From contig NZ_GG669994.1 of the NCBI RefSeq assembly GCF_000159315.1, positions 36,082-77,055 of the forward strand: a stretch of 40,974 bases of DNA. The letters run 5' to 3'. This document shows positions 1 to 8,733 of this stretch, in pieces. The position numbers were made by a program, and so were the translations under genes. The first letter of the stretch is position 1. Each line of letters begins with the position of its first letter. The DNA is from Lentilactobacillus hilgardii DSM 20176 = ATCC 8290. GTDB taxonomy: Bacteria > Bacillota > Bacilli > Lactobacillales > Lactobacillaceae. The notes below the pieces were generated by a model, which was given only the letters and a program-made list of their open reading frames with translations, had not been told where the DNA came from and searched no databases.

Positions 1-28
1 CTTTACTATACATAGTTATCAACAAACA

Positions 29-1495
29 TTAATGCTTTAGTTTAAATGTATCGGCTTTTTCAAAAAGTCGACCAATTTGAAGTAATAAATCTTCGCGTCC
101 TTTTTTTGCCATAAATTGGATTCCGAGTGGAAGACCGTTATTGCCGACGTATGTCGGTAAACTAATTGCAGGCTGACCACTGATATTTGCTAATTGAGTA
201 AAAGGTGAAATGGTTAGTGCTGGTAGCCACTGATCCCAGATAATTTGTAAGCGTTCATTAGGTGCAAATTCCTTTATGTTTATCAGCTTTTCCATATTTT
301 GATCAGAAACAAGCTGTTGATCAACTTTAGGTGCTTGAAAAGCCGTCGTTGGCGTTAAATAAAGATCATATTGATCACTAAAAGTATCCATCGTGGCTGC
401 AGCCTGATCCCAAAACGCCAGTGCCTGACTGTAGGAGACAGCTGAGACTGATTTTCCGGTTACATTTAATGCCCATGTAAGTGGCTCAACATTATCATGG
501 ATAGTTTGGCTGTCGAGATCCATATTTGCGAACATCGTGGCCGTTTCACCGGCATTCATCGTGTAGTAAGTTTGCATTAATTGAATGCCATCAATTGGCG
601 CGTCAACTTCAGTAATATCGTAACCGGCCTTTTCTAAGAAACCAACGGCATTATTAACGGCCCTTTTTGCTTCGTTAGAAATGGGAGTGTTGACCGGAGA
701 TTTAGTTGAAAAGGCAATTTTAAGGTTCTTAGGGAGCTCATTTAATGTGCTTTCAAAGTCATGATCCGGTAATGGGATCTGAAAAGGTGCAGACATTTGG
801 ACAACTGATAAAGCATCCAATAATTTGGCTGTATCTTGAATATCTCTGGTGATTGCAAAATTAATTGATGCACCTTGCCATCCCCGCCACTCGTTGGGAC
901 CAGTAGGAACACGACCACGAGTAGGCTTTAATCCAATTGTGCCAGAGAATGAGGATGGGATTCGAATGGAACCACCTCCGTCGTTACCAGCTGCGATGGG
1001 AAGCCAGCCATCTCCGACTGCAGCAGCAGAGCCTCCAGATGAGCCGCCGGGCTGATAATCGGTATTCCACGGATTATGGGCGTTACCATAGAGCTTGGAA
1101 TCGGTAATGTTTTTAAATCCAAATTCCGGTGCATTTGTTTCGCCAACCGGAATTAATCCTGCTGACAGCAATCCCTTTACGAAATTATTAGTTTCTGGAG
1201 CAATGTAATCTCGTAATAATTGAGAACTTCCTGAATCAATTTCGCCTTTAAAGGATTGACCGAGCCCCTTTAAAAGAATTGGGATACCGGCAAAAGGTTG
1301 CCCTTCATCTTTAAAATGAGCGGCCATCTGTCGGGCGCGTTCGGGCCACAGGTGCGTAACAGCGTTTAGCCGCGGATTTTGTTTTTCAATTGTGTCTAAT
1401 AATTGCTGGAGCAAGTCTGCTCGGGAAATTTGATGATTATGAATCAAATTTGTCAACTGGGTAGCAGAGTTGGTTGCTAGTAGATTGTTTGCCAT
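29..1495 (-). CDS. Amidase (amidase signature family)
   Basis: A 488-residue amidase-signature enzyme, expected to hydrolyse a C-N amide bond in the cytoplasm; the substrate cannot be read from sequence. The Ser-cisSer-Lys triad is visible: K76 in ILLKG, S152 in PGGSSGGSAAAV, and the nucleophile S176 in DGGGSIRIPSS, with the 24-residue Ser-Ser spacing of the family. Length is normal. The ATG start follows a strong AAGGAGGT site. It lies downstream of, and on the same strand as, the pseudouridine synthase gene and may be cotranscribed with it. It lacks GatB/GatC neighbours, so it is not obviously the GatA subunit of the tRNA amidotransferase. Family call is sure; role unknown. Confidence 0.93.
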   Translation of the reverse strand: MANNLLATNSATQLTNLIHNHQISRADLLQQLLDTIEKQNPRLNAVTHLWPERARQMAAHFKDEGQPFAGIPILLKGLGQSFKGEIDSGSSQLLRDYIAPETNNFVKGLLSAGLIPVGETNAPEFGFKNITDSKLYGNAHNPWNTDYQPGGSSGGSAAAVGDGWLPIAAGNDGGGSIRIPSSFSGTIGLKPTRGRVPTGPNEWRGWQGASINFAITRDIQDTAKLLDALSVVQMSAPFQIPLPDHDFESTLNELPKNLKIAFSTKSPVNTPISNEAKRAVNNAVGFLEKAGYDITEVDAPIDGIQLMQTYYTMNAGETATMFANMDLDSQTIHDNVEPLTWALNVTGKSVSAVSYSQALAFWDQAAATMDTFSDQYDLYLTPTTAFQAPKVDQQLVSDQNMEKLINIKEFAPNERLQIIWDQWLPALTISPFTQLANISGQPAISLPTYVGNNGLPLGIQFMAKKGREDLLLQIGRLFEKADTFKLKH

Positions 1496-1587
1496 TGGTG
1501 AAACCTCCTTATAAATGACATCCGTATGGATTAAGTATGAGAGACCTTACTGATAATTGCTCGTAGTATGACAACTAATCGGATTGT

Positions 1588-2496
1588 TCATTTCAAAAGT
1601 GACAATTTGAAATCGTCAAAGTGTGCCGGTAAAGGGGCGGTGATTTCAATGACTTGTTCACTGAAAGGGAGCGGAATGTTAAGCTTCCATGAATGCAGCA
1701 ACAAGAATGGGTGCTTATCATCAGGATTGTATAGCGGATCACCAACTAGCGGATGACCAATTGCGGTTAAATGAACACGGATCTGGTGAGTTCGCCCGGT
1801 TTCCAGTTGAACTGCCAACAGTGAATAGCCGTCCTCCTTCTGAAGAACAGTATAATGTGTGATGGATTTTGCAGGATGGTTTCCATCTATCATGCGTTTT
1901 CGTTTATCATTAGGATCGAGTCCGATTGGAAAGTCTATAATACCTTGGGAATCAATGTCAGTTCCCACTACCCACGCTAAATAAGTACGTTTAATGTTCT
2001 TAGTCGCAATCTTTGCGACTAGAGTCGGTACGACCGCCGGATTTTTAGCAAATAAAATAGCACCACTTGTTTCCTGATCCAATCGATGAACCATGTAGGG
2101 AAGTGCCTCCTTTGTCTTAAGATAAGCCGCTAAATGGTTAATGGTTGCACCAATTTCGCCGGGTTGATTTGGATGGGTTTTATTGCCTCGACGTTTATTG
2201 ATAACGATTAAATTGGCATCTTCATAGAGGATTTTTAATGTGGCTGCTGAATCGGGCAGTACCTGTGGGAAAGGATGCTGAAAATCAGAGGGAATAAAGG
2301 TTAATGAGATGTGATCATGAAAATGCACAGGAAAATTAACTGGTAAGTATCGATTATTGACCAAAACTCGTTCATCAGAACGCAAACTAAAAACCAAGTG
2401 TTTCGGCAACAACCAGTAATGATGAAGAAGATAGCGTAACGGTTTGCCATCCATTGTTTGGGGAACCGTCGTCTTAAAAAGCCATTGAGTGTTCAT
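1588..2496 (-). CDS. RluA/RluD-family pseudouridine synthase
   Basis: A 302-residue pseudouridine synthase that isomerises uridine in rRNA or tRNA. The catalytic Asp is D140 in the family motif MVHRLDQETSGAILFAK. The C-terminal motif ETGRTHQIRVHL and the GDPLYN segment also fit RluA/RluD. The N-terminal ~80 residues resemble a weak S4-like RNA-binding region. The target uridine (23S RNA or tRNA) is not readable from sequence, so no gene symbol is given. The start is the ATG at 2496, with an AAGGACT-like site upstream. It lies between the amidase and universal stress protein genes on the same strand. Confidence 0.94.
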   Translation of the reverse strand: MNTQWLFKTTVPQTMDGKPLRYLLHHYWLLPKHLVFSLRSDERVLVNNRYLPVNFPVHFHDHISLTFIPSDFQHPFPQVLPDSAATLKILYEDANLIVINKRRGNKTHPNQPGEIGATINHLAAYLKTKEALPYMVHRLDQETSGAILFAKNPAVVPTLVAKIATKNIKRTYLAWVVGTDIDSQGIIDFPIGLDPNDKRKRMIDGNHPAKSITHYTVLQKEDGYSLLAVQLETGRTHQIRVHLTAIGHPLVGDPLYNPDDKHPFLLLHSWKLNIPLPFSEQVIEITAPLPAHFDDFKLSLLK

Positions 2497-2525
2497 TGAA
2501 TCAGTCCTTGTTTTACAATAAAAGA

Positions 2526-2567
2526 GAATCGGATTTGCGGTATATTAAGCTGTACCTGATCCGGTTC
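2526..2567 (-). terminator. Probable terminator after the universal stress protein gene
   Basis: Nine-base arms (2526-2534 and 2559-2567, one G-U pair) enclose a 24-base loop. On the minus strand a TCTTTTATT run follows. It sits directly downstream of the stress-protein gene. The loop is long, so confidence is moderate. Confidence 0.45.
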
Positions 2568-2589
2568 CCATTTTTAAAATATATTTTTA

Positions 2590-3060
2590 TCATTTTGGCT
2601 GCTTTGGATCGTTTTTTGAGCGCACGATTAAAACATCACATAGAGCAGTTCGTGTTACGTAACTTGTAACAGATCCGATAATCAATCTTTCAACCGCGCT
2701 GAGACCGGTTGAACCGATTACAATGACATCAGTATGGTGATCATGCGGAAATTCACGTGAGATAATCGGTTTGGGATTACCAAACCGAATGTGAATATCA
2801 ACATCTTTAACACCCGCAGCCAATGCTTTTTGTTTCATTTCTTTGAGCTTATCTTCAGTATTTTCAGTTAGTTTGAAAACCACGTCACCGCTTACAGCAC
2901 TACCATATGTTTGATTAAATTGATTAACCTCCAGAATATTTAAAATATCCAGGTGGGCATCATTTGCCAATGCAACGGCAATTGCGCGATTGAGCACTGA
3001 ACTCGTAACGGCCGAACCGTCTACTGGTACTAGGACATTCTTGTAATTTTGGTCTTCCAT
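2590..3060 (-). CDS. Universal stress protein, UspA family
   Basis: A 156-residue single-domain UspA protein, a cytoplasmic nucleotide-binding stress protein. The N-terminal strand NVLVPVDGSAVTS and the C-terminal ATP-binding signature VIGSTGLSAVERLIIGSVT (G-x2-G-x9-G-S type) are both present, so an ATP-binding subtype is likely. The ATG start follows GGGGTGAT. It is divergent from the lipoate ligase gene across about 170 bp. Its specific stress role cannot be read from sequence. Confidence 0.95.
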   Translation of the reverse strand: MEDQNYKNVLVPVDGSAVTSSVLNRAIAVALANDAHLDILNILEVNQFNQTYGSAVSGDVVFKLTENTEDKLKEMKQKALAAGVKDVDIHIRFGNPKPIISREFPHDHHTDVIVIGSTGLSAVERLIIGSVTSYVTRTALCDVLIVRSKNDPKQPK

Positions 3061-3163
3061 GTGATCACCCCATCATCGATTTGTTCTTACCTTAACTATA
3101 ACATTCTCAAGCCGGCTTGTAATCAATAATCATTTGGTTGATAGCATGGATTGTCACTTGTGA

Positions 3164-3191
3164 TTGTAATCGCTTACCTTAGGTGCTAACA
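3164..3191 (+). promoter_or_regulatory. lplA promoter with overlapping cre box
   Basis: TTGTAA (3164-3169), a 16-bp spacer and TAACAT (3186-3191) form a plausible promoter. A cre-like box at 3165-3178, TGTAATCGCTTACC, matches TGWAANCGNTNWCA at 13 of 14 positions and overlaps the -35 element. CcpA repression of the lipoate ligase gene is inferred. Confidence 0.5.
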
Positions 3192-3232
3192 TTATCTTGT
3201 GAAAGAAAAAATGAAAAGAGGCTATTCTCGTT

Positions 3233-4243
3233 ATGTATTACTACGTCATGAAGTCCAACGATATTCGTCGCAACTTAGCTACAGAGCAATATTTGATGAA
3301 TGAAATTAATTTTGATGAACCATTGTTACTGTTTTATATTGAAGGTCCATGTATTATTGTAGGAAGAAACCAGAATACGCTTGAAGAAATCAACAAGAAG
3401 TATGTTGATGAACACGGTATTGTCGTTACCCGTCGACTTTCCGGTGGTGGTGCTGTTTATCAAGACTTGGGAAACCTTTGCTTTAGTTTTGTGGTTGACA
3501 GTGACAGCGAAGAATTTGGTGATTTTAAGTCCTTTGTCCAACCGGTTGTTGATGCATTGCATGATATGGGGGCTACTACTGCAGAGGTCAGCGGTCGAAA
3601 TGATATTTTGGTCGATGGCAAGAAGTTCTCTGGAAATGCGATGTACACTAAGGGCGGTAAGACATTTTCACATGGTACTTTGATGCTGGACGTTGATTTA
3701 TCAGTGATTCCTAATGCCTTGACCGTTCCTGAGGATAAAATTAAATCTAAGGGAATTAAATCAGTTCGATCACGGGTAACCAATTTAAAGCCTTATTTGG
3801 CACCTGAATATCAAAACCTAACGACTCCCGAGTTCCGTGACCGTTTGTTAAAGGAACTCTTCCATGTTGAAGATTTGAATCAAATCAAAGATAAGGAATA
3901 TCATTTAACTGATGAAGATAAAAAGGGCATTGATAAGATTTTTGATGATGTCTATAATAACTGGAACTGGGTTTATGGTAATTCTCCCGAGTTTACCGTT
4001 AAGAAGCGTCAACATTTCACAAATGGTACCATCGACGCTCGTTTCCAAGTTGATGACGGAAAAATTTCAAACGTTACATTTTTTGGCGATTTCTTTGGAC
4101 CAAAGGATACAACCGAACTTGCAGACAAACTGAAAGGTGTTCGTTTCGAACGGGCAGATGTTTCAAATGCGCTTAAAGATGTTGACTTGAATCAATACTT
4201 CACAGGTATTCCAGAAGAAGATTTCCTGGATATGCTTTTCTAA
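3233..4243 (+). CDS. lplA: Lipoate-protein ligase A
   Basis: A 336-residue lipoate ligase. It activates lipoate with ATP and attaches it to the lysine of E2 or GcvH lipoyl domains in the cytoplasm. Family motifs are clear: RRLSGGGAVYQD at 67-78 and GRNDILVDGKKFSGNAMY at 121-138, with K131 as the expected lipoyl-AMP contact. After about residue 250 comes the small C-terminal accessory domain, so this is the full two-domain type. The ATG start follows GAGG at spacing about 10. No pyruvate dehydrogenase genes lie nearby, so the ligase acts in trans. A cre-like box overlaps its promoter. Confidence 0.95.
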   Translation: MYYYVMKSNDIRRNLATEQYLMNEINFDEPLLLFYIEGPCIIVGRNQNTLEEINKKYVDEHGIVVTRRLSGGGAVYQDLGNLCFSFVVDSDSEEFGDFKSFVQPVVDALHDMGATTAEVSGRNDILVDGKKFSGNAMYTKGGKTFSHGTLMLDVDLSVIPNALTVPEDKIKSKGIKSVRSRVTNLKPYLAPEYQNLTTPEFRDRLLKELFHVEDLNQIKDKEYHLTDEDKKGIDKIFDDVYNNWNWVYGNSPEFTVKKRQHFTNGTIDARFQVDDGKISNVTFFGDFFGPKDTTELADKLKGVRFERADVSNALKDVDLNQYFTGIPEEDFLDMLF

Positions 4244-4338
4244 AGCTTGCAAATACGTTAAACTAACATTGATAGTATAGAAGATAAATTCTACAATACG
4301 AGTTTATCTTTTTTTATTGGAATTATTGGAGGATATAG

Positions 4339-4776
4339 TTGAAAAACGAAGAGAAAAAAGTCATTTATTGGGCAGTCATTTCACTAGTTTTCTTTTTACT
4401 GGTCAACTGGTTAATGACTCTTGATTTTATGCGACTTGATCGACGGGTTTTACTTTCTGAGGCAGTTAGGGTAACAATCATTGCAGGTGTGTTTTATCTT
4501 GCAACGATTTTATTAGCTTATTTGAAAATGAAAATCAGTTACTATTTAATGGCGGTCGTTGTTGCTATTTATACAGTCGGCTTTGTTGGAATGCTGGCAA
4601 CAATGTTTACGGGGAGCAGCGCTAATATAATTGTTAAATTAGTGATGGCGGCATTGAGTGCATTTGGCATTATCGTGAACTTTTATTGGTTTATATTAGC
4701 CTTTAAGCTACGTGCCATTTTCCAACGGGAATCATTGGAAAAACGACTTAATAAGAATAAACAATTAAAGAAATAG
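4339..4776 (+). CDS. Small four-helix membrane protein, unknown
   Basis: A 145-residue integral membrane protein I cannot assign to a named family. Four hydrophobic segments lie near residues 8-28, 42-62, 66-90 and 96-126. A basic C-terminal tail is rich in Lys, Arg and Glu and is predicted cytoplasmic. It starts with TTG, five bases after GGAGGA. Ten bases separate it from the next gene, which also starts with TTG, so the two are probably one operon and may work together. Confidence 0.75.
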   Translation: MKNEEKKVIYWAVISLVFFLLVNWLMTLDFMRLDRRVLLSEAVRVTIIAGVFYLATILLAYLKMKISYYLMAVVVAIYTVGFVGMLATMFTGSSANIIVKLVMAALSAFGIIVNFYWFILAFKLRAIFQRESLEKRLNKNKQLKK

Positions 4777-4786
4777 GTGAAAGAAT

Positions 4787-5323
4787 TTGAATAGAGATGT
4801 AACAAGTTTCATTGCTGATGTGACGAACGAAAAGGTCGAACATAAAACAGTCAATATAAAGTTGGCTGATTTGGTGGCAAAACCTGATGAGACAATGGCA
4901 CCAATTTATGAATTTGTTGAGGAACAATTGAATCTTGGTAAGCTTGGCTATGGTGAGGTTCAGGTTGATGACGCAGACGTGAACATTAGATTGGAAACAA
5001 ACCTCATTAATTTACCACTGCAAGATATTAAACGAATTGATAAAATGATTTCTGATGAAGACACATTACCTGTCAATGTTTATTTGGTCATGAGCTCTCC
5101 ATATGTAAATGCTTCCAGTTTGCGTATCGATGAAGTTGCTTCTGCGGATGAGTTCATCGAAGACATGGATCATTATTTACCAATGATGAATACGTGGTTG
5201 GCTGATCATTTGGCGGCCGTTCAGGAAAATATGAAGACACAAGCCGAAAAAGAAGCAGGTGATAAGAAGGAAAAAGCAAAGAAGCCTGCTGTAAAGGCTA
5301 GAAAAACTGCTCAGAAGAAGTAG
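4787..5323 (+). CDS. Conserved hypothetical protein with Lys/Ala-rich tail
   Basis: A 178-residue soluble acidic protein of no family I recognise. Residues 1-140 look globular and alternate acidic and hydrophobic positions. Residues 145-178 are a Lys/Ala-rich tail ending KKPAVKARKTAQKK, similar in composition to tails that bind nucleic acid or acidic surfaces. There is no signal peptide or membrane segment. The TTG start follows AGGTGA by a few bases. It is the second gene of a two-gene unit with the membrane protein at 4339-4776. Confidence 0.72.
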   Translation: MNRDVTSFIADVTNEKVEHKTVNIKLADLVAKPDETMAPIYEFVEEQLNLGKLGYGEVQVDDADVNIRLETNLINLPLQDIKRIDKMISDEDTLPVNVYLVMSSPYVNASSLRIDEVASADEFIEDMDHYLPMMNTWLADHLAAVQENMKTQAEKEAGDKKEKAKKPAVKARKTAQKK

Positions 5324-5347
5324 GTTTGTGTTTGCCGAGTAAATGTG

Positions 5348-5560
5348 GCATAATGACATTATGCGATGAGTCGAGAAAGATCACGCAGTTTTATACTGTT
5401 CGCGCAAGCGGCTAGGTGATGTTTTTAGATACGGGGCACATTTTAAGCACGGATTTGTGGTGTCTGACTTTAGAGGATTGTGGAGTCCAAGAAGTCTATT
5501 CATACTTTGTATGAGTACCGTAAAAAAAGGTCAACTGAGAAATCAGTTGACCTTTTTTGT
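5348..5560 (+). ncRNA. Candidate structured RNA or structured 3' UTR
   Basis: No open frame fills this interval, but several local stems can be drawn by eye: GCATAATG/CATTATGC (5348-5364), ATCAC/GTGAT near 5375-5420, AGATAC/GTGTCT (5427-5432 with 5460-5465), GACT/AGTC (5466-5487) and an 8-bp hairpin around CATAC/GTATG (5498-5516). It ends in an intrinsic terminator. It could be a free small RNA or the 3' end of the 4339-5323 transcript. I do not recognise 6S, SRP, RNase P or tmRNA signatures. Confidence 0.35.
5522..5558 (+). terminator. Bidirectional intrinsic terminator
   Basis: Stem AAAGGTCAACTGA with TCAGTTGACCTTT, a 4-base loop, and an A-run before and T-run after. It can end both the plus-strand transcript from 4339-5323 (or the candidate RNA) and the minus-strand MDR oxidoreductase gene. 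Confidence 0.9.
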
Positions 5561-5563
5561 ATC

Positions 5564-6523
5564 TTAATTAATGTTTAATACTAGTTTTCCAACAACATGT
5601 CCAGATTCACTTTCTAGATGCATCTTACGGACGTTTTCAACTGTGAAAGGTAAATTTTCAGCAACCCGGACAACTAGTTTTCTTGATCCGAACATGTCAG
5701 CGAGTTTTGCCATTATTCTTTTATCCGGATGGGCATTAATTTTATCAAAATGAACACCATATTGATTGCTTAAAGTTTTTGCCTGATCAGTTGTTTCAAC
5801 AATTGAAATCAGGCGGCCACCAGGCTTCACAACTTTAAAAGCTGCTTTTTGATTGTCACCACCAAGGGTATCAAAGACAAGGTCAATATTGGACAAACGA
5901 GTTGAAAAATCGTTTTTGTTATAATCAATGACTTCATCGGCACCAAGGCTTTTAACATAGTCGGCATTCTGACTGCTTGTTGTTGTCACAACGCGTGCAC
6001 CGACGTTTTTTGCTAACTGGATTGCCATTAAGCCGACACCACCGGAACCGGCGAGAATCAGAACTGTTTGATCAGCTTTTAGTTGTCCAGCATCAAAAAT
6101 GGCCTCCCAAGCTGTTGTCCCAGCTAATCCCAGGCCAGCTGCTTCCTCAAATGACAGATTTTCAGGCTTATGAGCGGTCTGATCCGCGTTTATTGCGTAG
6201 TATTGCGCATAGGTACCACGGTTGCTGGGTGTTCCATAACCGATCACTTCATCATTAACTTTAAACCCAGAGACTTCTTTGCCGACCTTAACGACGGTTC
6301 CTGCCATTTCTTGTCCTAAAACAATTGGAAAATCAAAAGGGTAGCGGCTTTGACGTAAGCCCATTCTGGTCTTCCAATCAATGGGGTTGACACCAATACT
6401 TTGAACTTTTACTAATAAGTCATTACTTTTAATTGAAGGTATATCAATTTGTTGTTCAGTTAGTTGATTTTCATCACCATAATCATTAATTACAATTGCA
6501 TCCATTTTTTCTGTGTTTGTCAT
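5564..6523 (-). CDS. MDR-superfamily NADPH:quinone oxidoreductase-like enzyme
   Basis: A 319-residue zinc-free medium-chain dehydrogenase/reductase of the quinone oxidoreductase type, expected to reduce quinones or enones with NADPH in the cytoplasm. The N-terminal GroES-like half contains GVNPIDWKTRMG and GQEMAGTVVKVG. The Rossmann half has the nucleotide motif LAGSGGVGLMAIQLAK, then DEVIDYNK and VFDTLGGDNQ. I place the start at the ATG at 6523, behind GAGAGGTGAG, rather than at a GTG 15 bases upstream. The true substrate is not readable from sequence. Confidence 0.92.
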   Translation of the reverse strand: MTNTEKMDAIVINDYGDENQLTEQQIDIPSIKSNDLLVKVQSIGVNPIDWKTRMGLRQSRYPFDFPIVLGQEMAGTVVKVGKEVSGFKVNDEVIGYGTPSNRGTYAQYYAINADQTAHKPENLSFEEAAGLGLAGTTAWEAIFDAGQLKADQTVLILAGSGGVGLMAIQLAKNVGARVVTTTSSQNADYVKSLGADEVIDYNKNDFSTRLSNIDLVFDTLGGDNQKAAFKVVKPGGRLISIVETTDQAKTLSNQYGVHFDKINAHPDKRIMAKLADMFGSRKLVVRVAENLPFTVENVRKMHLESESGHVVGKLVLNIN

Positions 6524-6673
6524 TTTCTCACCTCTCACTTATGGTATCACGAGAAGAAAAGCTTAGAAACAGATAGTTATCTGAAAATGGAATAAGTAAC
6601 TATTAAAATTGTGTACAATTCAATTAACAGAGGTCGATACGCGTGTATGATTTATAGTAGTGGAGGTGTTGAA

Positions 6674-7039
6674 ATGAAATTAACAATTACTGATCGTGCA
6701 TTGGATAAACTTAACAAAAAAGTGCCCCATGAAAGCCGTTTACTCTTAAGCTTCGATGATGGGGTTGGACCATTTTCAAAAGTGGGGGTTTGCTCACTGG
6801 ATACGAGCTTTGATATTATTGCTGTCGATAATGAAGCTAAGACACCGGATTATGAGGCTGTCTTGCATACTAATCAAGGTGATTGGAAATTTAAGGGTTA
6901 TTCCAACATTTATTTAGATAATGATATGAAATTAGATGTTAAAAACAATCAACTCGTGTTGTCCGGCGAAAGCGGTATTTTAGATGGAAACGTTGCAATT
7001 AAGGATTTAACTAAACAGAACGTTGCATTTAAAAGTTAA
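6674..7039 (+). CDS. Small Fe-S cluster biosynthesis-like (HesB-like) protein
   Basis: A 121-residue protein of the lactobacillar iron-sulfur cluster biosynthesis family, distantly related to A-type HesB/IscA proteins. The opening MKLTITDRALDKLNKK and the later DDGVGPFSKVGVCS resemble that family. It lacks the C-terminal Cys-Gly-Cys of true A-type carriers, so cluster binding is doubtful. The ATG at 6674 has an excellent GGAGGTG six bases upstream; a longer in-frame start at 6611 has no comparable site. Monocistronic, followed by a terminator. Confidence 0.75.
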   Translation: MKLTITDRALDKLNKKVPHESRLLLSFDDGVGPFSKVGVCSLDTSFDIIAVDNEAKTPDYEAVLHTNQGDWKFKGYSNIYLDNDMKLDVKNNQLVLSGESGILDGNVAIKDLTKQNVAFKS

Positions 7040-7075
7040 TTAAATAACAAATGAAATGACACGCTTTTGATTATA

Positions 7076-7117
7076 AAAGGAGTTGGAGCAAAACTTAACT
7101 TTGTTCCAACTCCCTTT
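7076..7117 (+). terminator. Intrinsic terminator after the HesB-like gene
   Basis: GGAGTTGG (7079-7086) pairs with CCAACTCC (7106-7113), with further internal CAAA/TTTG pairing, followed by CTTT. It separates the small Fe-S gene from the kinase gene. Confidence 0.75.
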
Positions 7118-7280
7118 CGGTCATCATGACGGTTACTAAGAAATAGGCACTTGAAAGTCGTTTTTGGATACTTAAACTGATTACCTGAACGTTGTTCCTG
7201 GATCAACAATAAATGACTAGGTCACATGGCTTTTGAAACACAACTGTTATGCATTCAGTTTGTTTGCCGGCAATATTGAC

Positions 7281-7313
7281 ATTAAGTTTGGTTTAAGCTT
7301 CCTCTGCTAAACT
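7281..7313 (+). promoter_or_regulatory. CiaR-like operator and promoter of the histidine kinase gene
   Basis: ATTAAG (7281-7286), TTTGG, TTTAAG (7292-7297) exactly fits the direct repeat NTTAAG-N5-WTTAAG known for streptococcal CiaR. A -10-like TAAACT (7308-7313) lies 10 bases downstream, the geometry of CiaR-activated promoters. The kinase gene begins about 60 bases further on. Use by a CiaR-type regulator in this organism is inferred. Confidence 0.5.
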
Positions 7314-7371
7314 AACGTCACTTTACAAGAAATTAGGCAGAGAATGCTTAAAATGGGGGACTTTGCTAAGA

Positions 7372-8697
7372 ATGGTTCAGGATGCAACAAAAAAACAATG
7401 GATTAAGTTTTTCATTAACGAGCTGGTTAGTTTTACGGCATTGTTTGCCATTTTAGGCGGCATCATCTATTTATCTTTTAAAGATTCAATTGATAAAAAT
7501 ATTAACTCAGGATTGTACGGCCAAAAAACAGAGATTATGCGAAGCCAGCGGAAATCGTCAACCGGTGGGGATAGTATCCATCCTTATCGAGCGCGATCTA
7601 CGCCTCCACCCACAAATAATGCAACCTTTCGGACAAATGCGCTGATCTTTAGCAGCAGTGGGCGGATTGAGAACGCAGGAATGATTGGACAGGGTGCTTT
7701 CAGTGCTTTTCAGGGAATAAAGCTTGTTAAGAAAAATATCAATAAAGTTAAAGGTTTGGTCATTACGACGCAGTTTGAGACCAAACAGTCGAATCATTAT
7801 TTTATGACATTACTGATAAAAGTACCGCATACGAATACGAACACCACTTATTCGGGGAAATATGTATTGATTCTGCAGAATATCGATGCAGATCTACTGG
7901 CGGTCGAAAGTTTTAAAAGGTCATTATTTATCACACTACTGATTTTCTGGGCGTTGGCAATTGCGATTGCATATGTTTTATCCAGGCTAAGTATGAGGCC
8001 AATCCTGATTTCGTGGAAGAAGCAACGGGAATTCAGTGCAGACGCGGCCCATGAGTTGAGAACGCCTATTACTGTTATCCAAAATCAAATGGAGTATTTA
8101 TTGACGAAACCTAAAAAGAGAATTTTGGATGAAGCTTCGAGTATTTCGACTGCTTTGGATGAAGTCGGACAAATGCAGACGTTAATTAAAAGATTGTTGA
8201 TGCTGTCACGTGGGGATGCCAATATTATTCAGATCCAGCGTCAATCGGTTGATTTAAGGGAATGGTCAAAACGAATTTTTAATATTTATCAACCACTTGC
8301 TGAAAGCCAGCACAAAACGTTGAGAAGAGATGTTCTAGTGTCTGGTGAAGTGGCTTTTGATCCTGATCTGATGCGTCAAGCCCTTGTTATTATTTTGGAC
8401 AACGCACTTAAATATACGCCTGAAGGAGGCGTGATTGAGGTGTTGATTAAGAAACAGCATGGAAAGTTAATTATCTCTGTAAGTGACACAGGTACAGGCA
8501 TTAGCGATAAAGATAAGAATCAAATTTTTGAAAGATTTTATCGCGTCGACGAATCGAGAAACAGTAAAACGGGTGGTAATGGTTTAGGATTGGCAATCGC
8601 TAAATTTATTGTGCAGCAGCATCACGGAAAAATTGACGTTCGGGATAATCATCCCCGTGGCACCGTTTTTCAAATGATGATTCCAATTTTTAAGTGA
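7372..8697 (+). CDS. Orphan sensor histidine kinase
   Basis: A membrane sensor kinase of 441 residues. One transmembrane helix is near 12-34, followed by an extracytoplasmic domain of about 145 residues with a Ser/Thr/Pro-rich stretch, then a second helix near 184-204. The cytoplasmic part has H-box FSADAAHELRTPITVI (H227), N-box DNALKYTPEGG (N344), G1 DTGTGI, F-box FERFYRVDESR and G2 GGNGLGLAIAK, so all kinase elements look intact. The usual upstream response regulator gene is absent: the upstream interval is non-coding and the next gene is on the other strand. ATG 7372 is chosen over TTG 7363 because GGGGGA sits 11 bases upstream. Overall shape and the upstream box suggest CiaH-like. Confidence 0.92.
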   Translation: MVQDATKKQWIKFFINELVSFTALFAILGGIIYLSFKDSIDKNINSGLYGQKTEIMRSQRKSSTGGDSIHPYRARSTPPPTNNATFRTNALIFSSSGRIENAGMIGQGAFSAFQGIKLVKKNINKVKGLVITTQFETKQSNHYFMTLLIKVPHTNTNTTYSGKYVLILQNIDADLLAVESFKRSLFITLLIFWALAIAIAYVLSRLSMRPILISWKKQREFSADAAHELRTPITVIQNQMEYLLTKPKKRILDEASSISTALDEVGQMQTLIKRLLMLSRGDANIIQIQRQSVDLREWSKRIFNIYQPLAESQHKTLRRDVLVSGEVAFDPDLMRQALVIILDNALKYTPEGGVIEVLIKKQHGKLIISVSDTGTGISDKDKNQIFERFYRVDESRNSKTGGNGLGLAIAKFIVQQHHGKIDVRDNHPRGTVFQMMIPIFK

Positions 8698-8733
8698 TTA
8701 GGCATGTGTTCTGAAGTAGCACTAGTCGACAAT

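Noticed and set aside
849-1146. Open frames on both strands inside the amidase gene
   Set aside because: They overlap the well supported amidase frame and lack ribosome sites or recognisable motifs.
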